Shown here: positions 1 to 9,110 of the stretch, one piece after another
Layout: each line of letters opens with the position of its first letter
Position numbering within the stretch: the stretch's first letter is position 1
Assembly: GCA_004151065.3 (NCBI GenBank)
Contig: NWUY0300017546.1
Coordinates: 17,644 to 52,318 of the forward strand
Direction: 5' to 3'
Length of the DNA: 34,675 bases
DNA from: Larix sibirica
Lineage: Eukaryota > Streptophyta > Pinopsida > Pinales > Pinaceae
The notes under the pieces: generated by a model
Database searches by the model: none
Told to the model about the DNA's origin: nothing
What the model saw: the letters and a program-made list of their open reading frames with translations, nothing else
Translations under genes and position numbers: made by a program

Positions 1-801
1 TAATTTCTATATAAATCTTAGATTTACAAAATAAGTAAATAATATATTAAAATTTAATAACGAAATTCTCAAAATTTTAATTCAAAGAATGAAAAATATT
101 TAAATTGTAATTTTGGAATTTGAAAAACATTTCCAATTTTAAAATTGAAATCTTAAGTTATTTGATATGGCAATTAACATCTCTATGTCCTTGAAAATGT
201 TCAATGCCAAATTTAAATTTAATTTTGATTTTATTTATAAATAGTAAGACAAAAATTTCATCCTAATCATATATATATATATAAACCTTTAAAACTTATA
301 TATTAAAAATTACAAAGTTTATTAAAATTTAAAAAAGTCAAAATTATATTAAAACTTAAAAAAAAACTTTTTTAAAATTGAAAAAATTTAAAGTTATACT
401 AACTTTCTAAAAATGAAAAAATGAATTATTACTGACTATAACTCACATCAATTTAAACTAACTAAAAGTTAAAAAGCTTTCTAAATTTTAAACAAATCTC
501 CAACTTTCTAAAAATTTGAAAAGTTGAAACTTTCTAAAAATAAAAATAAAAAAGAATTATTCTGTTAAACTTAATATATATAATTATAACATATATATAA
601 TTACTATGCATTAAATATAAAAATATTATATACATTTGTAAAGTATATATGCATATGAAAAACTTACTAATGTTTTAAAACAACTCAACCATATCTTTCT
701 ATATATATTAAGAAATATTACTATTTTGATAATAAAGATATATTATTAATAAAGAAAAAATATCTCTATATTTAAGTTTTGAAATCTTTAAATTTACTAT
801 A
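1..801. other. AT-rich upstream spacer
   Basis: This stretch is extremely AT-rich with many A and T runs and short TA tracts (for example near 270-290 and 575-600). No coding region, RNA gene or recognisable element is visible. It is the 5' flank of the TPD1-like gene and must hold that gene's promoter, but no motif stands out beyond a TATA-like stretch near 767. Confidence 0.6.
767..774 (+). promoter_or_regulatory. candidate TATA box of the TPD1-like gene
   Basis: The octamer TATATTTA lies 95 bases before the ATG at 862. Transcription starting about 30 bases downstream would give a short leader and would leave the in-frame ATG at 802 almost at the cap, which argues for 862 or 883 as the start. 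The whole flank is AT-rich, so a match of this kind is weak evidence. Confidence 0.2.
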
Positions 802-861
802 ATGTATAAGTATTCTCATTGTAAGAAGGAGAGATTACCATTCCTCAAAGAATCAGAAGAG

Positions 862-1510
862 ATGGGATTTGTAATTGGCAAAATGAAATCTCAACCTCAA
901 CTTAAACTTGCTTTCTGTGTAATTCTTCTGGTTTTTGGGAGTAGTGTTGGACAAAAAGCCAAGCAGGAAGCCAATCGTTCTGGTAAAGTTTTTTTAATTG
1001 TACATTGTATTGTATATGTATCATTTTATATTATATTTTACTGTAAAGTTTATAATTTTTTTTATCATTTGATTGATTTTGCACCTTGTTCTTTTGTATC
1101 ACTGTAATATACAATTAATTAGATTAAAGATGGTTGATAAATACTTGTTGAAATAATGCAACCAAGGAAAACTGAAGCATTGGGTTATGTATTTGATTTC
1201 AGGAGGTGGTGGAGCTTTGTCAGTACTATGTACCTACGACCAGATATTGTGGAATGTTACGAGGCCTGGAAGTGGAGAACAAGATTTGGTTCCATGGGTT
1301 GATATTGGAATACAAAATACATGTGTAGATTGTGATGCAACCAATGTGGATATGGAGCTTCACAATGATGATAACACCATTCAAGATTATACTCTCACGC
1401 AAACAGTTCCAGCAGCCAAAGATTTGATTTTTCGATATAATACCCAAGCTGGCTCACCTGTAGACTTTATTAACATTCAGAGTGTTGACTTTTTCAACTG
1501 CCATGCATAA
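862..1510 (+). CDS. TPD1-like small secreted cysteine-containing protein (two exons)
   Basis: Two exons join to about 142 codons: 862-982 and 1203-1510 (TAA at 1508). The donor at 983 reads GTAAAG and the acceptor ends TTTCAG at 1202. The split Gly codon (G+GA) keeps frame. Residues from Met883 on look like a signal peptide: basic start, hydrophobic core LAFCVILLVFG, then SSVGQ. A Gly run follows, then the family-like pattern: one Cys (LCTYD), a W-V-D-I-x-I-x-N-T-C-x2-C segment, N-V-x-M-x-L, F-R-Y, and a final Cys two residues from the end. TPD1 proteins are secreted ligands of the EMS1/EXS receptor kinase in anther cell specification, and relatives occur in other tissues. Only four mature cysteines remain where the family usually has six, so this is a divergent member. 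The start could be 802 (in frame), 862 or 883; the ATG at 862 has good context. Family assignment is by pattern, not search. Confidence 0.6.
983..1202 (+). other. intron of the TPD1-like gene (220 bp, phase 1)
   Basis: The intron begins GTAAAG, is strongly T-rich and ends with a pyrimidine-rich TTTGATTTCAG. Both exon frames are open only if this segment is removed. Reading straight through from exon 1 meets a stop at 1105. Confidence 0.65.
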
Positions 1511-1662
1511 CTAGGACCCTAATTATATTATAGACCAGTTTTGCATCTTTAGACTAAAAAGATATATCTACTAGTGTAGTTTCATTGTCAGACAATAAGA
1601 GCTTTTCTCTTTGGTATTCAAGTAATCCATGAATTCCATATTTTTAATATGCTATTTATTTA

Positions 1663-1854
1663 AAAATGTTACAGTTTTTTTTCAATAAAATATTTTAGGT
1701 TGATTAAATACAATCCATTGAACATGGACAGATCTATATATTAAATCTTTTACCTGATAAAATGTTACAGTGTTTTTTCAATAAAATATTTTATGTTGCG
1801 AAAATACAGTCCATTGACCATGGACAAATCTATAGATTAAATCTTTTACCTGAT
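1663..1854. repeat. tandem duplication, 2 x 96 bp
   Basis: Copy 1 (1663-1758) and copy 2 (1759-1854) align without gaps at offset 96, with scattered substitutions. Both start AAAATGTTACAG and end CTTTTACCTGAT. The unit contains the AATAAA signal downstream of the TPD1-like gene. Confidence 0.9.
1684..1689 (+). terminator. candidate poly(A) signal of the TPD1-like gene
   Basis: AATAAA lies about 175 bases after the stop codon and is followed by T-rich sequence. The 96-bp tandem duplication repeats the signal at 1780-1785. Plant poly(A) signals are loose, so this is a candidate only. Confidence 0.3.
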
Positions 1855-3076
1855 TGTAATGTTTATGGTTTTTTTAAATGAATTTTTATTATTTTTAAAG
1901 GATAAATTAATATAAATTGATATATAAAATAATAAATTTTTAATTAAGAAAATAAAAATTAATTTAAATATTAATAGTTTGCGATAAATTTGTTTTCAAA
2001 CTTTTTAATATAACAAAAATGTAAGAACAAATTTACATAAAATGTGTACATATTATATATTTAAATCGAAATATTATTTGCTTTGGCGGTTCATACACAG
2101 GACTCTAATTCTCATTTTTTCATTCACCATAAAGAAATTCTTAAATCAAAATATTAAATATTTTAGCCGATGATAGATAGGAGTCCAGCACTCTACTTCT
2201 CAGCTTCTCATTCACAATAACTGGTAATGACATCATCCGCAATCTGTTATTTGGCGGTTGGCTTATATACTATATACAATAAATGTATTCAAAATGTTTT
2301 ATATTCTTATTGATAATTATGTGCATTTGTGTTGTGTTATTAGTTAAATTTTAAGAGTAATTTTTTTTAATTTAATGTCCTAATAAATTTAATTCCGCAA
2401 ACTTAAACTATCCTTAAAATTTTAACTGAATTAAACTAAACTATATTATTGTTGTTTGAAAATTAAGGATATTTGCTACCGCAATATCCTGTTCCTTTTT
2501 TAAAACAGGGCCTTCCAGCTTTGTCGCAGAGTGGAGATTAGCAGGTGGCTAGTTTATCATGAAACAATTAAAAATGCAGAAATTACTGAAGTTTTGATTT
2601 TACTGTCATAAAGAGTATTTGTTGACCTACTGGAATCCACAATATGAGATACACTCTAAACGAGAATGTTATGGCTTTTCTTCATGTTTTTTTTTGGTAA
2701 TTTGGCTGGTCACTTTATATGGAATAGAAAGGCTTTGAGATTTATGGATTTTTTTAAATTTTTTTAAGCAGGGTTGGATATTCTATTTTTAAATATTTTT
2801 TTTATAGTAAGTTTTCATATTTCATTCAGGAATCAAGAGTAGCTTTATAGATATTTTTTTAAAGAGTTGTTTAAAAATTCAATTATCTGGTCCAGATTTT
2901 TATCTGAATACAGATTTTTTATTTTGCAAAATCTAAATTTAACTATATTTTTATGGTTATTTTAATAGTATAAATAAATTTAATATTATCAAAAACACTA
3001 ACCCATCCAAAATTTTAGAATTTAATAGTTGTAACTCAGATTTTTGGGCAGAGAATTTCACCGGAATCCAAAATCC
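1855..3076. other. AT-rich spacer without recognised genes
   Basis: Many stops in all frames and no recognisable element. The motif TTTGGCGGTT occurs near 2082 and 2250, each near text resembling CTCATTTCATTCACAATAA, which suggests an old duplication. Confidence 0.5.
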
Positions 3077-3191
3077 ATGGATTCGGGCATGACTTATTTC
3101 TAATTTGGTGGCTTGAACTTTTAATTACTTTTAACTTATCGATGGATTCGGGCATGACTTATTTCTAATTTGGGGGCTTCAACTTTTAATT
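3077..3191. repeat. tandem duplication, 65-bp period
   Basis: ATGGATTCGGGCATGACTTA and the following ~30 bases occur at 3077 and again at 3142, ending in AACTTTTAATT at 3126 and 3191. Two substitutions separate the shared 50 bases. Confidence 0.85.
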
Positions 3192-3505
3192 TTATAAACT
3201 TGCCGTGTTTATTCAATCCCTGGATCTCTTTGTCGACTAGGAAACAGATTGACGTTTGTATTATAGTGTTCGGTGTGACGAATCAACTGGGTAACAAACT
3301 GACTAACAAGAGAATCATTGATCACATACAGCAGGAAAATTGAGGTAATATACATGTTTAAATATAAATGCAATTTTATTCATTTTGTGAAAGGGAGCTG
3401 GAATTCTATGCAAATTTGTTTCCAAATCAAGTGAGAATTCATGAAGCATGTTCATCAATGTAATAGAGGGAAGACATCATTAGGCAGTCCCTATAATAAT
3501 TGTCA

Positions 3506-3639
3506 GGTCAAGTTATATTCATTGAACATAGCATATCAAATAACATACTGATTAATGTTGATAAATTGTTAGGGTCAAGTTATATTCATTGGACCTAGCC
3601 TATCAAATAACATATTGATTACCATTAATAGATTGATAG
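3506..3639. repeat. tandem duplication, 67-bp period
   Basis: GGTCAAGTTATATTCATTG starts at 3506 and again at 3573, and both continue into TATCAAATAACATA and TGATTA. The copies have diverged at several positions. Confidence 0.8.
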
Positions 3640-4439
3640 ATCGATATGTGAGATACTATGAATCACTAGGCTTATGCTCTTTCTCTTTAGGCTTATTCAG
3701 TATGAAATTTCTTTGAAATTTTCGAAGAAGTGTTAGTAAAAATACATTTCCTTAAGCTAGTATGCAAGGGTAATTAGGACAAGGACAACATAAGATAAAT
3801 AACTTGTTGTGATGACATTTTCTACAAGATTAGTAATTTTTTCTCAAGTCTCCCATTATCATAGAAAGATAAGCATCAAAATTTTGATGATTTTCATGTA
3901 AACTTTTAAATGTTGTTTTTATTTTCCTATCAAGTTTTGTCCTATAAGTATAATTGTTACAACATACAAATCAAGCATGAATTATACATCTTTGTTTATT
4001 GATCATATCTCAAGCAAAATTAGTAGTCATTATGTACTCTAGTTTCCCTTTCAGTAAGATTGTTGATTGGTTCAACTACATCAGATTTCATGGATATAAT
4101 AAATTTATCTAAGGACGAAGTTATTGAGGAAGTTATTGAATGTGAATTTAGCATGATATATCATATATTATAGAGTGTCAAATATTAGCTTCACATTGAG
4201 TTGCAGATTTTTTTCTGTCAAGTTCCATGTGTTCTAGTACTTTTGTTTTTCTCATTAGTGGTACACGAAAAACAAATCTACATTTCACCTTTTGTTTTTT
4301 CCGAACAACTTCTAATGTGATGATGGTGTTGCACTACATCTATACCATGTGTAAATGTTCCTGAATCAGATGATAGTTATTACCCACAAATTCCTCTATT
4401 TTAGTATTTAGGTTTGTTCCATAGATTGGTGCATTCTTC
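3640..4439. other. spacer without recognised genes
   Basis: No family-like open reading frame, RNA gene or clear repeat was found. Base composition is ordinary for the window. Confidence 0.5.
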
Positions 4440-4800
4440 ACCCATAACAAGACATGCATGCACATAACCAACACATATAAACATATATGACTTAACACAT
4501 ACACATAACCTATGTGCATAATCAACACACAAACATATATGATGTGCTTAAACCACACACAAACTATGCGCATGCATGATGCACCTAACCGACCCACATA
4601 CTAACACATGTAAAGATAATTGACACACATATAAGTGATGCACCTTAACTCCATACACCTACGTAAAGGACGTACGCACACAAAATTGACACATTCACGC
4701 ACATGTATTGCATGTGAGTGCATCTTTTATGTCTGTCTAAGTGCATAACTTATGTGTTTGTGAGTATATGGCTTGCATGTGAGTGCATCGCTTGTGTTGT
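4440..4800. repeat. degenerate CA/TG-rich repeat field
   Basis: Short phrases such as ACACATA, CATGCATG, GTGCATAA and AACATATATGA recur at irregular 25-50 bp spacing. The first half is CA-rich (for example ACTAACACATG near 4600) and the end is TG-rich (TTGCATGTGAGTGCATC near 4770, with a near-copy at 4707). It looks like an old minisatellite with alternating purine-pyrimidine tracts. A minus-strand reading frame at 4340-4597 is a by-product of this composition. Confidence 0.55.
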
Positions 4801-4802
4801 AG

Positions 4803-4975
4803 GATGGGTACTAACACCCTAAAACCCTATTTTTATGTTTGAACACTCTTTTTTTTACATCAAACCATGGGATGGGTCCTAAGAACCACCCCTATTGTTC
4901 CAAACCTCAAAATAGTATCCATATCTCACTAATATGCATATATCATGGAATGGGCATTGAGAACCATTCATAATG
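4803..4975. repeat. degenerate ~70-bp repeat, about 2.5 copies
   Basis: The phrase GATGGGTMCTAA begins at 4803 and 4871, and a weaker form GAATGGGCATTGA at 4948. Each is followed by ACCC or ACCA text. Divergence is high. Confidence 0.4.
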
Positions 4976-5041
4976 TGCTTGTTAGTCCCAGAGACGTTCT
5001 AAGGCTATTTTTATAATTGTGCCTAGGCATCAATAATATCT

Positions 5042-5520
5042 TCTGAAATTTTACTGAATTAAATCATAGCTGACAAAAAACAATGTGGAATTCCAATCTT
5101 GNAACTGACCTCGTCGCACCCTGCAGTGGAGCAAGCTGCGACGTCGCATGTTGCATGAGTGCAACCTGCGACGACCTCTCAAAACCTGGTACAACTGGGT
5201 ACAAATCCTCCCAGGTTGATTACTTAGTCAAGATATCTTCAGGGGTGTATACACTGAATCTCATGATGAGTAGATTTTGGGTGTAACATCTACCTGTCTG
5301 TATAACAAGGTGGTCCTTGTCGTGTCAATTATTTCCTGTATATCGTGACCAATGGAATTGTGTTGATTGATAAGAGCATAGTTAGGTTGTGCCTGTGATA
5401 ACCTTAGTAAGGGATGAGACCTTGAGGTGCTTGCAGCTCTGTGATTTATCTCGCTAGTTTGACAAACCTGGTTCCTTAACTCACTCTTGTAACTTGTAAA
5501 TCCTAGCAGGGCATAAGATT
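5042..5520. other. unclassified moderately GC-rich block, possibly retrotransposon-derived
   Basis: GC content rises around 5100-5190, where CTGCGACG-type phrases repeat (near 5128-5135 and 5166-5173). An unknown base is at 5102. The 67-codon frame at 5083-5286 matches nothing I recognise. The block precedes a run of tandem duplications that leads to a polypurine tract and an LTR-like block, so it may belong to the same element. Confidence 0.3.
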
Positions 5521-5630
5521 GGCTTATGTTTGAATCCCTGGTGACTGTTTGTGGCTTGTGCGTGGCCTGTGTTTGAGTTCCTTTGGGGACTGGTTGTAGC
5601 CTATGCTTGGCTTGTGTTTGAGTCCAATGG
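5521..5630. repeat. tandem repeat, 43-45 bp period, 2.5 copies
   Basis: GGCYTRTGTTTGA starts at 5521, 5564 and 5609. The copies share CTGGTGACTG/GGGACTGG-type text and end in GTGCGT or ATGCTT before the next unit. Confidence 0.7.
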
Positions 5631-5653
5631 TAGAAAACTGAGATGAAATGTTA

Positions 5654-5741
5654 GCTGATTATAAATTGTTAACTACTATTATTTGGTAACGTTGTAAGCT
5701 GATTGTAACTTGTTAACAATTGTTAATTGGGGTTATCTGGT
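5654..5741. repeat. tandem duplication, 44-bp period
   Basis: GCTGATTRTAAMTTGTTAAC occurs at 5654 and 5698, and both copies run on to a TGGTA-type end. The period equals that of the arrays at 5521 and 7152. Confidence 0.65.
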
Positions 5742-6357
5742 ATGAATTATTTGTATTTATCTAATGCTATGACTTATAAGTGATGCAGAGAATGAGACTG
5801 CAATATAAAGTTTTTTTTGTAGAAAACATAATTGCAATTTCAGATTTGAATTTCATAACAAATGTTACTAATGATTGGTTGATTATAGATGTTGTCAAGA
5901 GGACACATTGCAGGAAGGATATGTGTTAATGCTCGACAAAATCCAAACAACATGAGAAGAGTCTCATGGTTGTAAGATCTGACTAAGTATAGTTCAGAAG
6001 TGGGAAATTTTTGAAAACCTCACGACGAAACTAATGGTTAACAACTTTTGTGAATTTGTCAGGGAGGACATATTTAATGTATGTAGTCTTGCACATAGCA
6101 GTAAATGGAAGCCATGATAAAGATGATGTAGTATTTCTCGTTGGACAGAGACAACACGAGGAGAGCCTCATGGTTGAAAAAACTATGATTTTGTAAAGGG
6201 TGGATTTGAAGTTGAGAATTGAAATTTTGGTTATCAATCTCACAGAAATCGTAATGTGTGATAGAGGTGAGATGATAAGACTTGTTCTGAAGATAACAAA
6301 TGGTGGCTACGGTTGGCAAGCCTAGTGTAGGTTGTGACCTCTTTGCAGGTGATTGGG

Positions 6358-6559
6358 GTTTGGGTGATCTTTCTATGCCCAAACTGAAGAGCACCAAAAA
6401 GTGTTGTGTGTGGCGGGTAATGTGGACCCCAAGCTGGCTGAACTTGATTGAGGATGTTTGGGTAGTATTTCTATGCACACACTGAAGAGCGCCAGAGGGT
6501 GTTGTGTGTGGCAGATAATGTGGATTGGGACCCCAAACTAGCCAAGTTGATTTTAAATG
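6358..6559. repeat. tandem duplication, ~99-bp unit
   Basis: Both copies read GTTTGGGT, then TTTCTATGC, ACTGAAGAGC, GTGTTGTGTGTGGC, AATGTGGA, ACCCCAA, and AGTTGATT/ACTTGATT. Copy 1 is about 6358-6456 and copy 2 about 6457-6559. Copy 2 has a 6-bp insertion (TTGGGA). This duplication creates the long spurious minus-strand frame at 6074-6586. Confidence 0.85.
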
Positions 6560-6843
6560 CCCATGCATCTCGGGAAGCATAAACATTCATAAAGATAAGT
6601 ACTTGGTTGTGTCACATACTTATTCTTTTGAGTTGAATATGTGCATCCGCTATGAAATTAAATTTTGGCTATGGAATGTATTTTCTTAGATGTTTATGAT
6701 ATGCATAATTACATAGTTAATAACTGTAGATAACAGCTGAAATAGCCCTGAAATGACATAGTTGCTCAGAAAATGTTTTTACATTGAAATTTTTTACCGT
6801 TTTCCTTGGAAAGACACATGAGCTGTATTTCCAGTCGACACAT

Positions 6844-6957
6844 AATACACCGAAAGGGAATGGACGCATTATTGGAGTTGTGTTTTGGTTGCTAACATGG
6901 AACACACCGAAAAGGAATGGACACATTCCTGGAGTTGTGTCTAGACAAGCAGTTAGG
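6844..6957. repeat. tandem duplication, 57-bp period
   Basis: ACACCGAAARGGAATGGACRC begins at 6847 and 6904. Both copies continue with TGGAGTTGTGT and end in GCTAACA or GCAGTTA. Confidence 0.8.
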
Positions 6958-7151
6958 TAGTCAACCAAGTGTTGAGAAGTAGGTTGGAAAATTTAAAATG
7001 TTTTCAGTGTCATGATAACACATTATGGTAAATGTACTTTAAAAAAATGATGATATGATTTTAATCATGATAGTGATGAGCTTTTCTAGCTACTGTGTAC
7101 CCAACAGGTACAAAACAAAGTTGGGTGCTTACTAATCAAAGCTCAAAGGAG

Positions 7152-7349
7152 ATGCAAGTCAAGCACTTGCATGTTAAAGAAATAAAGAAGACGAAGATGC
7201 AAGTCAAGCACTTGCATGTTAAAGAATGAAGAGGATGGAGATGCAAGTCGAGCACTTGCATGTTAAAGAGAGAAGATGAAAACTATGCAAGTCGAGCACT
7301 TGCATGATTAAGAGAGAAGAAAAATACTATGCAAGTTGATCACTTGCAT
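7152..7349. repeat. five-copy 44-bp array with a palindromic core
   Basis: Cores lie at 7152-7172, 7197-7217, 7241-7261, 7285-7305 and 7329-7349, spaced 45, 44, 44 and 44 bp. Each core is ATGCAAGT, five bases, ACTTGCAT, a perfect 8-bp inverted repeat. The arms are identical in all five copies. The 5-base centre varies (CAAGC twice, CGAGC twice, TGATC once). The ~23-bp spacers are purine-rich and more variable. The first units read in frame as MQVKHLH-type peptides, but the frame breaks after the second copy. Confidence 0.9.
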
Positions 7350-7559
7350 ACTAAAGAAAGAGACCAAGGAGCAAAAGAAGCCACGGTTGTGGTCGAGCTT
7401 CAGATTGAAACAAAGAGTAAGAGGGGGAAAAACTCTTACTCTTATCCATTTATTTATATTTTACTTTCTAGAAAGAAAAAGTTGGTTGAAATGCATATTA
7501 CAACAAGAAATGTTGTGTTTATTTTTACTTTAAACAGAGCATGCTGAAATAACTAATTT

Positions 7560-8027
7560 TCTTTAAAAGAACCGAAGATGATTAGAGTCACCTATATGCA
7601 TAGGCTTAGTTAAGCATGAAATGCATCATGGCGTTTTGAGCAAGGAATGGTACAGTTGGTCAATTAATAAATAAGGATGGTCTAATTTTTAATATGCTGG
7701 CCTAATGAATTCGTGGTGATTGATTGCAGAGGGAAACTTCAGTTTGGAAGTTGGTTGCTACTGTCTTAAAAAGTTAAAGAGGAGTGGGACGAACTCCTGT
7801 TTTCTTCAGTAGAAAAAAATTATTTTTTAGAGTGTGGACATGCACACAAGTGAAAGATGGAAGCTGATCAAACACTCTTTCATCTTGTTAAATAATTACT
7901 CCAAGCCATGAAAGAAGTGATGCGAGAGGAGTACCCATATCTGTTTTGAAATTTTGCAATGCAAAATGTTGCATGTTTTGTTTACATATGAACATCGAGG
8001 ACGATGTTAAACTAAGGGGGAGGGGAA
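7560..8027 (+). mobile_element. 3' internal end of an LTR retrotransposon, with polypurine tract
   Basis: The last bases before 8028 read CGAGGACGATGTTAA, then ACTAAGGGGGAGGGGAA. The polypurine tract is 8014-8027 and is followed directly by TGTAACAC. A GAGGACGA phrase, a G-rich polypurine tract and a TGTAACA LTR start is the usual layout at the 3' end of plant Ty3/gypsy elements. No gag-pol domain is readable upstream, so either the coding part is deleted or only the 3' non-coding region lies here. The left limit is arbitrary; the repeats from 5500 on may belong to the same element. Confidence 0.55.
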
Positions 8028-8149
8028 TGTAACACTCTCGCTTTTAAATCCCAGTTTTATTGGTACATGTTGTAATCATTAAGTTAAATGGCATGAAGGG
8101 CCGAGACATAGTCATATGTACATGAACAATTATAATTAATAAAAACATA
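8028..8149 (+). repeat. left arm of 122-bp inverted repeat
   Basis: This arm pairs with 8989-9110. The inner ~43 bases, through the ATTATAATTAATAAAAACATA end, are identical between arms. The 11 mismatches all fall in the outer two thirds. Confidence 0.9.
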
Positions 8150-8494
8150 TAGTTCGCTGCATCTGAGGCATGACCACTAAAAGAGTATGGGGGACCAATG
8201 AATTCACCAGTGAGAGAGTAAAGGGGGTTGTGAATAGTCCTAATGGGTTAATCACATGACCCTGGTTTAAATAAAATCCAAAAAGTACCTTTATGATGTT
8301 TAAGTCTTGAACCTCTTCTATTAATCCTTAAACCTTGTTTATGTCCTAAGTGGGTGCTTAGGTGAAAGTTTTAAATGTTAAAGGTGGTGGGTCTCCATGT
8401 GGGTTTTGGTGATGCATGCACCGAAACTAATGCATGCATGAGGAAAATTGAACTTGACAATTACAGTTTTTTGCCAAAGTTTTGGAAATTATGC

Positions 8495-8500
8495 TATAAA
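8495..8500 (+). promoter_or_regulatory. candidate TATA box inside the LTR-like block
   Basis: ATGCTATAAAGGG is a good plant TATA context, 468 bases into the block, where a U3/R boundary near 8525 would be expected. No transcript evidence is available. Confidence 0.35.
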
Positions 8501-8988
8501 GGGATAAGGAGGTACGAGCTACCTGTGGAGTTATTTTGAAGGTTGTAAAATTGTAGATGTATGCCATTTCCTACTCATTGCTTGGTAGAGGCTAGGCGTC
8601 TTACCTGTTAAGCAATGACCAGTGATATGGAGAATATCATTTGGACTTTTCTTAGTGGAAATTTTGGGCATTGATGTCATGGTGGCTTGAGGTACTGTTG
8701 TGAAGGGTGGATCCATGGCCGTGCTAAAGAATTGAAGCTGAGAGAGGGACTGCATTATTTATTATGGAAATGGTTGTAGCCATGTTCTGAGTTTTGTGAA
8801 TTAAATCCCTGTTGTTAGTGTGGTTGGGTGAGTGCCCAGTTTCAATTTCTAGAGAAAACTTGAGTGAATTCTCCTGGTGAATTCTTGGTTCCATCTCAGG
8901 GGTGGCATTTGTGTTGAAAGATTAAGAGCATAGTTTTCCAATGGTTGGGAGGAACATACCTCACATGCGACCAGTTGTCCAACTCAAG

Positions 8989-9110
8989 TATGTTTTTATT
9001 AATTATAATTGTTCATGTACATATGACTATGTCCCGGCTCTTCAGGCTGTTTAACTTAATAATTACATCATGTACCAATAAAATTGGGATTTAAAATTGA
9101 GGGTGTTACA
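8989..9110 (-). repeat. right arm of 122-bp inverted repeat
   Basis: The reverse complement starts TGTAACACCCTC and follows the left arm without gaps to position 8989. Homology stops at the same unit position in both arms. Confidence 0.9.

Larger units (their letters stand above)
8028..9110 (+). mobile_element. LTR-like block (1083 bp) with 122-bp terminal inverted repeats
   Basis: The block starts TGTAACAC just after a polypurine tract and ends GTGTTACA, so it has LTR-style TG...CA ends and a plausible LTR length. A TATAAA at 8495 fits a U3 promoter. Unusually, the first 122 bp (8028-8149) recur inverted at the last 122 bp (8989-9110), with 11 mismatches by eye (about 91% identical). Ordinary LTRs have only a few bases of terminal inversion. 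Three readings fit: an LTR that acquired an inverted copy of its own start, two LTR fragments facing each other after nested insertion, or a TIR element beside a chance purine tract. No target-site duplication was found at the two ends, and no second direct LTR is in the window. Confidence 0.6.

Noticed and set aside
4340-4597. Minus-strand 85-codon frame rich in Val, Cys and Tyr
   Set aside because: It is a by-product of the CA/TG-rich degenerate repeat.
5083-5286. Cys-rich 67-codon frame (possible small secreted peptide)
   Set aside because: No signal peptide, contains an unknown base, and sits in repeat-like sequence; the cysteines come from CTGCGACG-type repeats.
5283-5300. Possible 5' LTR start (GGGTGTAACATC)
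   Set aside because: Only the first few bases resemble the LTR-like block at 8028; the sequence after it does not match, so it is not a direct LTR copy.
6074-6586. Longest open frame of the middle region (minus strand, 170 codons)
   Set aside because: It lies across the 99-bp tandem duplication, has no recognisable domain, and its openness comes from the repeated unit. It lies in sequence that looks like retrotransposon non-coding DNA.
7152-7349. CRISPR array (repeats with spacers)
   Set aside because: The sequence is eukaryotic plant DNA. The spacers resemble one another, the array has only five units, and no associated genes are present.
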